Shown here piece after piece: positions 43,708-53,477 of a DNA stretch of 64,000 bases. The translations under genes were made by a program, and so were the position numbers. Position 1 is the first letter of the stretch; each line of letters begins with the position of its first letter. The notes beneath the pieces are model-generated. The model was not told where the DNA came from. It saw nothing but the letters and a program-made list of their open reading frames with translations, and did not search any database. The stretch comes from an uncultured Peptostreptococcus sp. (GTDB taxonomy: Bacteria; Bacillota; Clostridia; Peptostreptococcales; Peptostreptococcaceae), in assembly GCA_900759325.1 (NCBI GenBank), contig CAAEUW010000029.1, forward strand, positions 1 through 64,000. Reading direction: 5' to 3'.

Positions 43708-45072
43708 TTATTTATAAATTTTCATTAGACTATCTACCATAATCTTAGATATTATCCTCTTCTGTTCCATGTATTCATAGTAGTTTTCAAACTCGTAACA
43801 TACATAGTCTAAGCCCTCAGACGCTATCCTTCTCATCTTGGATAAGTTGCTAGCAAAGAAAATATCTATCTTTCCGACCTGCTTTATAACCTTCAAAATA
43901 CATTCGTACATGTCATCTATAATCTTTATACTATATTCACCAAAGGAATCCATAAGATTATAAAGGCTGTCCTTGCTTATAAGAGACCTCTTGTAGTACC
44001 TTATAAAATTAGAAAAAACATCGACATTATTGTCTAGCTCTAGCTCAAATAGGATTCTAAAGAATAGGTTCCACGGCACCTCTGTATTCATCTTATCTAT
44101 AAATATATAGGCAATATCTCTAGAAAATCTATCCTCAAATACCGGCTCATGTTCAAGGACCAGGCCGTCATTGAAGTTTATATCCTTATTTAAAAATTCG
44201 TTTATTTTCTTATATTCTTCAGTCATAAAGGCACTTAGTCCATCACTTGTATCCTTATACTTTTGAAGCGAGTAGTCCAGTATTGTCTGGCAAGGCTTTT
44301 TAAAGTCTATAGCAAAGGCCAACTGCTCATCCATCTTATAGGTAATGGTATCATACAGGAGCTTCGAGAATACCGCCTTTATTTCATTCCTACCAAATTT
44401 AGAATTTATCTTGGTTTCTGGCTTGAAGTTCTTGTATATACTAAGGAGCTGGTCATCTATCATGGTAAGGTTGTTTTTGATTGATATCATCATATCCTTG
44501 ATAAACTGATCCTCAAGAAGATATGTAGTATTCTTGTAAATAATCTTGTGTTCTATCTCACTCCAAAATACATTTACTAGGGCCTTTATCTGGAGTTCAA
44601 ACTTTATCTTCCTGTCTGCTAGCACATATTCACCGTCTAGCTTATAGATTTCAAAGCCATTTTTTTGCTTTAGTGGCTGCTTTTCAAACATATAAAGTCT
44701 TATATTTTTATTGGACTTGGCGTAAAAGAACTTTCTATCATCTGTTTCTGAAAAGTAATTCTTTATCTGCATAAAAATATCCTTTTCATCCCTGATAAAT
44801 TTACACTCTATCCTCACCCCAATAATATCAGGTATTTCAGAGAACATTATTTCTGGATTGTCATAGTCCATTAGGTACCTATTTCTAATTATTTTCTCCT
44901 TAAGGCTGCTTTCGGATTTTATCCTTGAACTGACAGACATCAACTCGTTTTCCTTAAGTGGAATAGAACCAAAGAACTTGACCAACTCATATTCAATTGT
45001 CTCTAGGGTTTGTTGCTGACTTCTCAGTATATCTATGGCTGATTCGATAAACTCGAATTCTTGTAAACTCAT
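43708..45072 (-). CDS. RelA/SpoT-domain protein with altered substrate motif
   Basis: A RelA/SpoT synthetase-like domain lies in the first 185 of 454 residues: SRIKSESSLKEK (49-60), the metal Asp in PDIIGVRIEC (Asp82) and FELQIKALVNVFWSEIEHK (Glu159, Gln161, His175), ending in YK. However, the NGYxSxH block, which helps bind the guanosine substrate, reads NGFEIYKL (138-145), so the Tyr, Ser and His are lost. The remaining 270 residues are helical and unrecognised. It resembles neither RelQ/RelP nor full-length Rel in layout. It is the first gene of a pair with the MoaA-like protein. It may be a diverged or inactive (p)ppGpp synthetase, or act on another substrate. Confidence 0.75.
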   Translation of the reverse strand: MSLQEFEFIESAIDILRSQQQTLETIEYELVKFFGSIPLKENELMSVSSRIKSESSLKEKIIRNRYLMDYDNPEIMFSEIPDIIGVRIECKFIRDEKDIFMQIKNYFSETDDRKFFYAKSNKNIRLYMFEKQPLKQKNGFEIYKLDGEYVLADRKIKFELQIKALVNVFWSEIEHKIIYKNTTYLLEDQFIKDMMISIKNNLTMIDDQLLSIYKNFKPETKINSKFGRNEIKAVFSKLLYDTITYKMDEQLAFAIDFKKPCQTILDYSLQKYKDTSDGLSAFMTEEYKKINEFLNKDINFNDGLVLEHEPVFEDRFSRDIAYIFIDKMNTEVPWNLFFRILFELELDNNVDVFSNFIRYYKRSLISKDSLYNLMDSFGEYSIKIIDDMYECILKVIKQVGKIDIFFASNLSKMRRIASEGLDYVCYEFENYYEYMEQKRIISKIMVDSLMKIYK

Positions 45073-45164
45073 GGCTTCCTCCGTATATATATGATACTTA
45101 CACCTATATTATATCAAAAAATACCATAATTTAGAAGGTTAATGTAATTGGCCTATCAAGTACA

Positions 45165-45206
45165 TAAGGAAAGGTCCCCTAAGCTGTTAAGCTCACGGGG
45201 ACCTTT
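45165..45206 (-). terminator. Terminator after glgP
   Basis: AAAGGTCCCC (45170-45179) pairs with GGGGACCTTT (45197-45206); on the minus strand it follows the glgP stop by about 15 nt. The U-tract is weak (TTTCCTTAT). Confidence 0.7.
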
Positions 45207-45221
45207 GAAGTCTTTAAAATA

Positions 45222-47609
45222 TTATTTAACTCTTTCTATATGCCATATACCATCAGTATATTCCTGTACAGCCCTATCGGCTGAGAAAATTCCAGCCTTG
45301 GCTATGTTAACTAATGACATCCTGTTCCACCTGTCCTTGTCTCCATAAGCCTCTTCAACTTCCTTCTGCTTGTTTACATAGCTTTCGAAGTCTGCAAGAC
45401 ACATATATGGGTCCTGGTTGATTAGGTAGTCAACTATATTAGAGAATGAAGTGCCATCAATATTTATAGTTCTTATAAAGTCAAGTGTTTCCTTGATTTC
45501 CGGATTTTTATCATAGTAGTCTCTTGGTCTATAGCCACTCTTGTATAGGTCATTAACCTCTGGTGTCTTTAGACCAAATAGGAACATATTTTCATCACCT
45601 ACTGCATCATGTATTTCAACATTGGCACCATCTAGCGTACCTAGTGTCAAGGCTCCATTTAGCATTAGCTTCATGTTGCCTGTACCAGATGCTTCCTTAC
45701 CTGCCTGTGAAATCTGCTCACTAACATTTGCTCCTGGTATAATTATTTCAGCTAGTGTTACCCTGTAGTCTTCTAAGAATACTACCTTTATATAATCCCT
45801 AACAAGCGGATCTGCTTCTATCATGTCAGATAGGGTACATATGAACTTAATTATATTCTTAGCCATTACATAGCCTGATGATGCTTTGGCTGCAAATATA
45901 AATGTTCTTGGTCTAGGTCTTAGACCATTAAACTTAATCTGTCTATATAGGTAAACTATATGAAGGGCATTTAGTAGCTGTCTCTTATACTCGTGTAGTC
46001 TCTTAACCTGAACATCAAATATAGAGTCGATATCTACATTTATACCGTTAGCATCCTTTATATACTTAGCTAACTGTTTCTTCTTTGTATGCTTAATCTT
46101 TTCTAAGTCGGCTAGAACTGTCTTATCATCAGCATAATTCAATAGTTCTTCTATGTTTGATAGGTCCTTAATAAAGTCACCGCCTAGTAGGCCATTTAGG
46201 TAGCTTGTCAACTCAGGATTGGCCTGACCTAGCCACCTTCTGTGGGCTATACCATTAGTTACATTGTTGAACCTGCCTGGATAAACCTTATTAAATTCCT
46301 TAAATGTATCTGCCTTTAGGATATCACTATGTAGGCCTGATACACCATTTACATTGTAGCTTCCTACTATACAAAGGTTAGCCATCCTTATCATATTATT
46401 GTGGATAATTGACATTGACTCTAGGTCAGATGACGCTCCAATTTCATTACAATGCTGACAGAACCTATTATTGATTTCCCTAATGATTGTAAATACTCTT
46501 GGTAGAATTGGGGCAAACAGGTCTACAGACCACTTTTCTAAAGCTTCTGCCATTATTGTATGATTAGTGTAGGCAAATACCTTAGTAGTTATATCCCACG
46601 CTTTTTCCCAACTATAGTCATAGTCATCCAATAGGATTCTCATCAATTCAGGTATACACATTGAAGGGTGAGTATCGTTTATATGGATAGCCACCTTGTC
46701 AGCCAAATTATCTAGGCTACCGTAAGTCTTGTAGTGGTTTTTCACTATCTGCTGTAGTGACGCACTAGTAAAGAAGTACTGCTGCTTTATTCTAAGAGCC
46801 TTACCCTCATTAGTATCATCAGCTGGGTATAGTAGCTTTGAAATAGATTCAGCTATAGCCTCTGATTCAGATGACTTAGCATATTCTCCTCTTTCAAATA
46901 GCTTCATATCGAAACCTGCATCTGCCTTTGACTTCCATAGTCTTAGGACATTTACTGCATCACTCTTGTATCCTGAAATCATAAGGTCATATGGTTCTGC
47001 TATTATTGATGTATAGTCTTCATAAGTAACCTTTAGTCCATCCTTAGTCCAGTGTTCTTGAGTCTTACCATAGAACTTAACTTCAATTTCTTCATCACTT
47101 CTATGAACCAGACCATACTGACCCATACCTAGCCAGTTGTCTGGGTATTCCTGCTGCCAACCATTTGCAATAACCTGCTTGAATATACCAAATTCATACA
47201 GGATTGAAAAGCCAGTTACTGGATAGTCGTTGCTAGTTAAGGCATCAAGGTAACATGATGCAAGTCTACCAAGACCACCATTTCCTAGACCTGGATCTGG
47301 CTCCATGTCATAAATCTTATCTAAGTCAAAATTCTTTTCAGCAAGGAAAGACCTTATTTCTTCTTCTAAACCAAGATTAAATAGGTTATTTCTTAGCGTT
47401 CTTCCCACCAAGAATTCCATAGACATATAGTAGGCCTGCTTCTGGCCACTTTCCTTTAGCTTTTTGTTGTAGTCGTACCTCTTTTTCAATAGCCTATTTC
47501 TGGTTTCAGCCATCAAGGCCTGGTAAAGCTGTCTTTCATTAGACTCCCCTATAGAGTTACCAAACTTTGTTTGCAGATATTGTTCAATATCTTTTGTCAT
47601 TTCACTCAT
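45222..47609 (-). CDS. glgP: Glycogen/starch phosphorylase GlgP
   Basis: GlgP releases glucose-1-phosphate from alpha-1,4-glucan using phosphate and PLP. The PLP lysine is in KEASGTGNMKLMLNGALTLG, near residue 648. Family blocks include GLGNGGLGRLASCYLDAL near 110-127, IHINDTHPSMCIPELMR and LHEYKRQLLN. Length 795 aa is standard. It is the last gene of glgB-glgC-glgD-glgA-glgP, 170 nt after glgA. That gap holds only a small TTGGTG/CACCAA hairpin and I see no clear promoter in it. RBS is GAGGAG. The reaction supplies G1P to the phosphohexomutase. Confidence 0.97.
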   Translation of the reverse strand: MSEMTKDIEQYLQTKFGNSIGESNERQLYQALMAETRNRLLKKRYDYNKKLKESGQKQAYYMSMEFLVGRTLRNNLFNLGLEEEIRSFLAEKNFDLDKIYDMEPDPGLGNGGLGRLASCYLDALTSNDYPVTGFSILYEFGIFKQVIANGWQQEYPDNWLGMGQYGLVHRSDEEIEVKFYGKTQEHWTKDGLKVTYEDYTSIIAEPYDLMISGYKSDAVNVLRLWKSKADAGFDMKLFERGEYAKSSESEAIAESISKLLYPADDTNEGKALRIKQQYFFTSASLQQIVKNHYKTYGSLDNLADKVAIHINDTHPSMCIPELMRILLDDYDYSWEKAWDITTKVFAYTNHTIMAEALEKWSVDLFAPILPRVFTIIREINNRFCQHCNEIGASSDLESMSIIHNNMIRMANLCIVGSYNVNGVSGLHSDILKADTFKEFNKVYPGRFNNVTNGIAHRRWLGQANPELTSYLNGLLGGDFIKDLSNIEELLNYADDKTVLADLEKIKHTKKKQLAKYIKDANGINVDIDSIFDVQVKRLHEYKRQLLNALHIVYLYRQIKFNGLRPRPRTFIFAAKASSGYVMAKNIIKFICTLSDMIEADPLVRDYIKVVFLEDYRVTLAEIIIPGANVSEQISQAGKEASGTGNMKLMLNGALTLGTLDGANVEIHDAVGDENMFLFGLKTPEVNDLYKSGYRPRDYYDKNPEIKETLDFIRTINIDGTSFSNIVDYLINQDPYMCLADFESYVNKQKEVEEAYGDKDRWNRMSLVNIAKAGIFSADRAVQEYTDGIWHIERVK

Positions 47610-47779
47610 TCTTTTTCTCCTCTATCACTTTTTGTTTATATTATTTCCATAATATTTAATTTTATAAGCTCTATTTTCTGGCTAAACATACTTGGTGCTA
47701 CCATACACCAAATACTTATCTCATACCACATTAAGCCTTGTCTTAAACATAGGGCTGGACATTACAATGCTTTAAGATC

Positions 47780-49204
47780 CTAAAGAACCTCCCTATACAT
47801 TTCTATGTACCTCTTAGCTGAATTACCCCAAGTCATATCATGATCCATTGCATTTTTCATTATATGCTTCCAAGTTTTCTGGTCATAGTTGTATACATCA
47901 AGTGCTCTCTTAATAGCATCCAGCATATCGTATACATTATAGCTTTCAAATGTGAAGCCATAGCCAGTCATCCTAGTAGGATCAAACGGTTCTACTGTAT
48001 CTCTAAGACCGCCCACCCTATTAACTACAGGAATGCTACCATACCTCATAGCTATTAGCTGGGATAGGCCACATGGTTCAGACTTGGATGGCATCAAGAA
48101 TATATCTGAACTAGCATATATCTTTGATGACAGTTCATTAGAAAACATGATGATAGACCTCATCTTGTCATGTCTCCTGTATTCCAGGTTCCTTAATTGT
48201 TCTTCGAAGTATGGGTCACCTGTTCCCAATATTACCAGCTGGGCCCCCATATTAAGGATATGCTCAGCCGCCTCCACAACAAGGTCTATACCCTTTTGTC
48301 CTGTCAACCTAGTAACCATACCTATCATTGGTATATCATCACTTACCTCCAAGGCCATTTCTTCCTGGAAGGCTAGCTTATTTTTTATTTTCTTGTCTAG
48401 AGTCTTTAGCGAGAAGTTTTGACTTATCATATTATCACTTTCAGGGTTAAACTTATCATAGTCAATACCATTCACTATCCCCCTAAGCTTCCATCTCTCA
48501 CTGGATAAGACTGGACTTAATCCAAAGGCAAAGTATGGGTCTAATATTTCATTTGCATAAGTCTCACTAACTGTATTTACCCTATCAGCTAGCTGTATAG
48601 CACCCTTCAATAGGTTTATATCCCCATCAAAAGTCAAGGCTCCTAGGTACTCATTACCTAAACCAAATAGGCTTCCTAATACATATGGATTGTACTTGCC
48701 CTGGAATTCTATATTATGAATTGAGATTACGCTCTTCATATCCCTATAGAAATCATATCCTTCTCTCCTATAAAGGTCTAGATATACGACCGATAGGGAT
48801 GCATGCCAGTCATTGGCATTCATAATATCAGCCTTGAAGTCAATGTGTGGCATTATATCCACAGCTGCCTTAGAGAAGAAGGCAAACCTCTCTCCATCAT
48901 CTGGTTCACCATAGGTCTGGTACCTATTAAAATACTGTTCATTGTCTATAAAGTAGAACTTAATACCCTTGTATTCAGTTTCGAAAATACCACAATAAAT
49001 CTGCTTCCAACCCAATGATACATATATGTATTTCACAAAGTTAATATTGTACTTGTTCCTGTCAATTGATGAATAAAGTGGCAGAACTACTCTTGCGTCC
49101 ACACCACTATCATTCAAGGCTGCAGGTAAGCCACCCATTACGTCTCCCAATCCTCCAACTTTTACAAAGGGAGATGCTTCCGCAGCAACGAATAAAACTT
49201 TCAC
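47780..49204 (-). CDS. glgA: Glycogen synthase (ADP-glucose type) GlgA
   Basis: GlgA extends alpha-1,4-glucan from ADP-glucose. It is a GT5 enzyme of 474 aa. The N-terminal domain starts with EASPFVKVGGLGDVMGGLP (residues 9-27), where KxGGL binds ADP-glucose. The C-terminal domain has VTRLTGQKGIDLV and the catalytic region PSKSEPCGLSQLIAMRYGSI, then NRVGGLRDTVEPFD. The start codon is GTG with GAGGTG upstream. It follows glgD by about 95 nt with a hairpin between. Confidence in function is high. Confidence 0.97.
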   Translation of the reverse strand: MKVLFVAAEASPFVKVGGLGDVMGGLPAALNDSGVDARVVLPLYSSIDRNKYNINFVKYIYVSLGWKQIYCGIFETEYKGIKFYFIDNEQYFNRYQTYGEPDDGERFAFFSKAAVDIMPHIDFKADIMNANDWHASLSVVYLDLYRREGYDFYRDMKSVISIHNIEFQGKYNPYVLGSLFGLGNEYLGALTFDGDINLLKGAIQLADRVNTVSETYANEILDPYFAFGLSPVLSSERWKLRGIVNGIDYDKFNPESDNMISQNFSLKTLDKKIKNKLAFQEEMALEVSDDIPMIGMVTRLTGQKGIDLVVEAAEHILNMGAQLVILGTGDPYFEEQLRNLEYRRHDKMRSIIMFSNELSSKIYASSDIFLMPSKSEPCGLSQLIAMRYGSIPVVNRVGGLRDTVEPFDPTRMTGYGFTFESYNVYDMLDAIKRALDVYNYDQKTWKHIMKNAMDHDMTWGNSAKRYIEMYREVL

Positions 49205-49258
49205 TCACAACACCTCTTTCTGTATGTGTTCAAAATTATATCTATATTTTAATTCATA

Positions 49259-49290
49259 TATGTTAGGACCCTAGATAGAGTCCTAACATA
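49259..49290 (-). other. Hairpin between glgD and glgA
   Basis: An 11-bp perfect stem, TATGTTAGGAC (49259-49269) with GTCCTAACATA (49280-49290), lies just after glgD. It lacks a good U-tract on the minus strand, so it may be an mRNA-stability or partial-termination element inside the glg operon. Confidence 0.55.
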
Positions 49291-49299
49291 GTATTAGCA

Positions 49300-50406
49300 T
49301 TAGATTGTCTTCTTCTTAGGAACTATAAACTGACAGTTTCTATCACCCTTTAGCTCCTTACCCTCTGTAACAAGCACTTCCTTGTCTGTGATTACATATT
49401 CTAGTTTAGCACCTTCCTTGATAGTCGTGCTAGACATCACGATACAGTTTTTAAGCTCAACACCCTCTTCAATTGTTACATCTCTGAAGATTACTGAGTT
49501 TTCAACCTTTCCATTTATATGGCAGCCATCAGCCAAGATAGAGTTAGATACGCTTGAATTCTTGCCATAGCTAGTTGGTACACTGTCCCTTACCCTTGTT
49601 AGTATTTCAGTACCAGACAGGAATATTTCCTTGCTTATTCTTTCATCTAATAGGTCCATATGGAAGTCATAATAGCTTTCTAGGCTATTTATTACCTTAC
49701 AGTATCCCTTTACCTCATATGCATAGACATTCAGCCTGTTGAAGTTCTTTGATATGTAGTCTCTCACTATATCTTCCCAACCTAGTGTGATTCCCTTCTT
49801 GATAATTTCATTCAAGAAATCCTTGTGCATGATTGTTATCTTTAATAGGGTATTACATTCATAGTCTGCCCCATCCTTGTGGTAAAGTGAGTCGTAGGCC
49901 CTGTTCTTATTGTCAAGAATCATTTCAATTTCATCCTTTTCAGGCTTCCTCTTAACTACTGCTACTGTCACATCTGCATTATTTTCTTCATGGTACCTAA
50001 GCAAGTCCTTGAAATCAATATTACAGATGATATTAGAATCTGCAATTATACAGTAGTCCTGAAGTCTACCCTCCATATACTGGCTTGCATTACTCAGGGC
50101 TTCAAACTTATTCCTGGCTAGACCTGTATCAGAAATCGCTAGTGGAGGTATAATTTTTAGACCACCATTTTTTCTATTTAGATTCCAGTCTTTACCCCAA
50201 CCTACATGGTCCATTAGAGAATTGTAGTTGTTAGTAGTCAAAATACCAATGTCAGCCACATCAGCCTTTACTAATAAAGAAAGGATAAAGTCAACAATCC
50301 TGTACCTACAAGCTACAGGTAGGGATGCTAGGGACCTATTCTTTATTAAACCTTCTAAATCATAATTCTTGTAATTATCTGCAAATATTAAACAAAATCC
50401 GTTCAT
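49300..50406 (-). CDS. glgD: GlgD, regulatory subunit of ADP-glucose pyrophosphorylase
   Basis: GlgD is a non-catalytic or weakly active homologue of GlgC that forms a heterotetramer with it in Firmicutes. The 368-aa protein has the nucleotidyltransferase fold and a C-terminal left-handed beta-helix (about 270-360: VSNSILADGCHINGKVENSV). The catalytic GGxGxRL loop of GlgC is replaced by FADNYKNYDLEGLIKNRS, confirming the divergence expected of GlgD. It lies 11 nt after glgC. RBS is AGGAGGG. Confidence 0.93.
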   Translation of the reverse strand: MNGFCLIFADNYKNYDLEGLIKNRSLASLPVACRYRIVDFILSLLVKADVADIGILTTNNYNSLMDHVGWGKDWNLNRKNGGLKIIPPLAISDTGLARNKFEALSNASQYMEGRLQDYCIIADSNIICNIDFKDLLRYHEENNADVTVAVVKRKPEKDEIEMILDNKNRAYDSLYHKDGADYECNTLLKITIMHKDFLNEIIKKGITLGWEDIVRDYISKNFNRLNVYAYEVKGYCKVINSLESYYDFHMDLLDERISKEIFLSGTEILTRVRDSVPTSYGKNSSVSNSILADGCHINGKVENSVIFRDVTIEEGVELKNCIVMSSTTIKEGAKLEYVITDKEVLVTEGKELKGDRNCQFIVPKKKTI

Positions 50407-50417
50407 ACTATCCCCTC

Positions 50418-51590
50418 CTACTTCTTTTTGAATGTTTCCTTGTCTTTGACTACATCCTTGTTGGCTACAACAGTGATCATATCCTTACCAAGTTCTATTT
50501 TTTCATGACCAACTATAGCACCTTCACCTATAATGGCATCTTCAGCAACTATAGAATTGTATACCTTGGCATTCTTGCCTATAACTGCATTCTTCATTAT
50601 CACACTGTTTACTACCTCTGCACCCTCGTGGATATATACACCAGATGATACAACCGATTCCTTAACAGTTCCACTTATGCTACTTCCTTCAGAAATCATG
50701 GCATTTGATAGCTTGGCCTTTGGTCCAATGTACTGGGCCATAGACTCGTAATGTCTACAGTATATTCTCCAAAGCGGATCATAGATATAGAAGTTGTCAG
50801 CATTGTTCAATAGGTCCATATTAGCCTGCCATAGACTCTCTATAGTTCCTACATCCTTCCAGTAGCCCTTGAATGGGTAGGCGAATATTTTCTTTCCATC
50901 GGCCAACATCATCGGTATTACGTCCTTACCAAAGTCATAGCTAGTATCTTCAGCATTTTCACACTTTTCAAGGTATATCTTTAACTGGGACCAGTTGAAG
51001 ATATAAATACCCATCGAAGCCTTAGTTGATATCGGCTTTTCTGGCTTTTCAACAAATTCACTTACAGAAAGGTCTGACATAGTATTAAGGATACCAAACC
51101 TACTAGCCTCTTCAAGTGGAACATCTATATGGGCAACTGTTAAATCTGCCCCCCTAGACTTATGGAACTTCAACATTTCATTGTAGTTCATCTTGTATAT
51201 ATGGTCACCAGAAAGAATTAACACGTATTCTGGATCATACTGTTCAATATACTTCATATTCTGGTAGATTGCATTTGATGTACCCTTATACCAGTCACCT
51301 GTCTCTCCACCTGTATACGGAGGAAGGATTGACAAACCACCGTCCATCCTATCTAGGTCCCATGGGGCACCATTTCCTATGTAGCTATTAAGCTCCAAAG
51401 GCATAAACTGAGTTAGGACCCCGACTGTAGATATGCCTGAATTCACACAGTTTGATAACGGAAAGTCGATTATCTTGTACTTACCACCAAATGGAACTGC
51501 TGGCTTGGCCATATTCTTTGTTAGGGATTTAAGCCTAGTTCCCTGACCACCTGCTAATAGCATTGCAACAATTTCTTTTTTTAAACTCAT
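50418..51590 (-). CDS. glgC: Glucose-1-phosphate adenylyltransferase GlgC
   Basis: GlgC makes ADP-glucose from ATP and glucose-1-phosphate, the committed step of bacterial glycogen synthesis. The catalytic loop is LLAGGQGTRLKSLTKNMAKP (residues 12-31), followed by IIDFPLSNCVNSGI, LSGDHIYKMNY and VEKPEKP. The C-terminal beta-helix (about 290-370) has SNAMISEGSSISG. Length 390 aa. It sits 21 nt after glgB and 11 nt before glgD, so expression of catalytic and regulatory subunits is coupled. Confidence 0.97.
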   Translation of the reverse strand: MSLKKEIVAMLLAGGQGTRLKSLTKNMAKPAVPFGGKYKIIDFPLSNCVNSGISTVGVLTQFMPLELNSYIGNGAPWDLDRMDGGLSILPPYTGGETGDWYKGTSNAIYQNMKYIEQYDPEYVLILSGDHIYKMNYNEMLKFHKSRGADLTVAHIDVPLEEASRFGILNTMSDLSVSEFVEKPEKPISTKASMGIYIFNWSQLKIYLEKCENAEDTSYDFGKDVIPMMLADGKKIFAYPFKGYWKDVGTIESLWQANMDLLNNADNFYIYDPLWRIYCRHYESMAQYIGPKAKLSNAMISEGSSISGTVKESVVSSGVYIHEGAEVVNSVIMKNAVIGKNAKVYNSIVAEDAIIGEGAIVGHEKIELGKDMITVVANKDVVKDKETFKKK

Positions 51591-51611
51591 AGCTTTACCT
51601 CTCTTAACTAT

Positions 51612-53477
51612 TTATTTTTCTACCAAATATAGACTTCCAAAAGATCCGATATTGACCTCTATATGGTAGTCAAACCCATTAAACTCTGATTTTATTGAAT
51701 GAATGTTTCTGTTTACCAAGCCATCTCCACCGTACTTCTTGGCGTCACTATTCAATAAGACCTTATATTTTTTATCGGAGCTGACCCCGATTTTATACTT
51801 TTTCAGCTGCTGTGATGAGAAGTTGCAGATAACCAAGATCTCATTGCCCTTGGCATCATACCTAGTGAAGGAAAAAACATTATTTGTATTGTCATCCACA
51901 GTATTCCACCTAAATCCATCCCAGTTGGTATCCAACTCCCATAGTTGCTTATGCTTGGCATATATAGCATTTAGGTCTCTGACAAACTTCTGATGTGTTG
52001 CATGTAATGGGTAATCTAAAAGAACCCAATCTAGTTGCTTTTCATCATTCCATTCTATCACCTGGGCAATGTCCGTACCCATAAAGTTAAGTTTCTTGCC
52101 TGGATGGCCAAACATATAGGCTAGGAATACCCTCAGGCTCTTAAACTTGTCCTCATAAGGGACATAGGCCTTTTCAAAGATAGACTTCTTTCCATGTACC
52201 ACCTCGTCATGTGAAAGAGCTAGTATATAGTTTTCACTGAAGGCGTATGTAATGGAGAAGGTCATGCAATTATGTATTCCAGACCTAAAGTATGGGTCAG
52301 ATTCAAGATATTTTAATGAATCGTTCATCCACCCCATATTCCACTTAAAGTCAAAGTCTAGACCACCGTCCTTTGCAGGATGAGTCACCTTTGGCCAGGC
52401 TGTAGATTCTTCTGCTATCATCATAGCTCCTGGGAAGGTATCATGTACATGTTCATTTAGCTTCTTTAGGAATTCAAGAACTTCTAAATTTTCCTTGCCC
52501 CCATATTTATTTGGTCTCCACTCGCCACCCTGTCTAAAGTAGTCAAGATATAGCATTGATGAAACTGCATCTACCCTTAGACCATCTATATGGAACTTGT
52601 CTAACCAATAAACAGCATTAGATATCAAGAATGATACCACCTCGTTTTTACCATAGTCAAAGACCCTAGTTCCCCATTCTTTGTGCTCCATTTTTAGTGT
52701 ATCTGAGTACTCGTAGGCATATGATCCATCAAATTCACATAAGCCTGATTCATCCTTAGGGAAATGTCCTGGTACCCAGTCTAGGATTATACCTATATTA
52801 TTCTGGTGTAGCAGGTCAACCAAGTACATAAGGTCTTCAGGTAATCCATACCTAGATGTAGGTGCAAAATAGCCCGTAACCTGGTAGCCCCATGATTTAT
52901 CATATGGATGCTCCATCAAAGGAAGTAGCTCAACGTGCGTATACTTCATGTCCTTTAGATAGGCAAGCAAAAGTTCTGCATATTCACGATAAGAGTAGAA
53001 TTCACCATTGTCCCTGGTCTTCCAAGTCCCAAGGTGTAATTCATATATATTCATTGGACCGTCCTTAGGAACCTTCCTGGACTTCATCCAAGCCTGGTCA
53101 CCCCATTCATAGTCATCAAATTTATATACCTTAGATGAGGTGTTTGGCCTTGTTTCAAAGTGTCTTGCATAAGGGTCGGACTTGTATAGGATCCTTCCGT
53201 CTTGAGTTTCAAATACATACTTGTATGCGTCATACTGCTTGATATTTTTTATACGGCACTCATATATTCCTGAATCCGTAACCTTCTCTGCCTCATATAC
53301 AAATGGGTCCCAGTTACAGAATTCGCCTGTCACATATACCCTCTTGGCACCAGGAGCCCATACCCTAAAGGTGCATTCGTCACCGTCAAGGAAGGAGCCC
53401 ATATAATCGAAGGCCCTGTAATTGGTACCTTCATGGAATAGATACTTAGCCAAATCGTTCTTTTGGTCTTTTTTCAT
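51612..53477 (-). CDS. glgB: 1,4-alpha-glucan branching enzyme GlgB
   Basis: GlgB makes alpha-1,6 branches in glycogen. It has an N-terminal CBM48 domain (about 30-120), a GH13 barrel with catalytic Asp303 in GLRVDAVSSMLYLDY and Glu356 in MMIAEEST, the third carboxylate near ALSHDEVVHGKKS, and a C-terminal beta domain. Length 621 aa corresponds to the short bacterial form without the extra N-terminal domain. It is the first gene of the glg operon. RBS is GAGGTG. The 5-prime region contains symmetrical repeats described under the intergenic entry. Confidence 0.97.
   Translation of the reverse strand: MKKDQKNDLAKYLFHEGTNYRAFDYMGSFLDGDECTFRVWAPGAKRVYVTGEFCNWDPFVYEAEKVTDSGIYECRIKNIKQYDAYKYVFETQDGRILYKSDPYARHFETRPNTSSKVYKFDDYEWGDQAWMKSRKVPKDGPMNIYELHLGTWKTRDNGEFYSYREYAELLLAYLKDMKYTHVELLPLMEHPYDKSWGYQVTGYFAPTSRYGLPEDLMYLVDLLHQNNIGIILDWVPGHFPKDESGLCEFDGSYAYEYSDTLKMEHKEWGTRVFDYGKNEVVSFLISNAVYWLDKFHIDGLRVDAVSSMLYLDYFRQGGEWRPNKYGGKENLEVLEFLKKLNEHVHDTFPGAMMIAEESTAWPKVTHPAKDGGLDFDFKWNMGWMNDSLKYLESDPYFRSGIHNCMTFSITYAFSENYILALSHDEVVHGKKSIFEKAYVPYEDKFKSLRVFLAYMFGHPGKKLNFMGTDIAQVIEWNDEKQLDWVLLDYPLHATHQKFVRDLNAIYAKHKQLWELDTNWDGFRWNTVDDNTNNVFSFTRYDAKGNEILVICNFSSQQLKKYKIGVSSDKKYKVLLNSDAKKYGGDGLVNRNIHSIKSEFNGFDYHIEVNIGSFGSLYLVEK

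Noticed and set aside
43708..45072. Calling this gene a standard RelQ/RelP (p)ppGpp synthetase
   Set aside because: The NGYxSxH substrate block is not conserved, and the 454-aa length with a long helical C-terminal part does not fit small alarmone synthetases.
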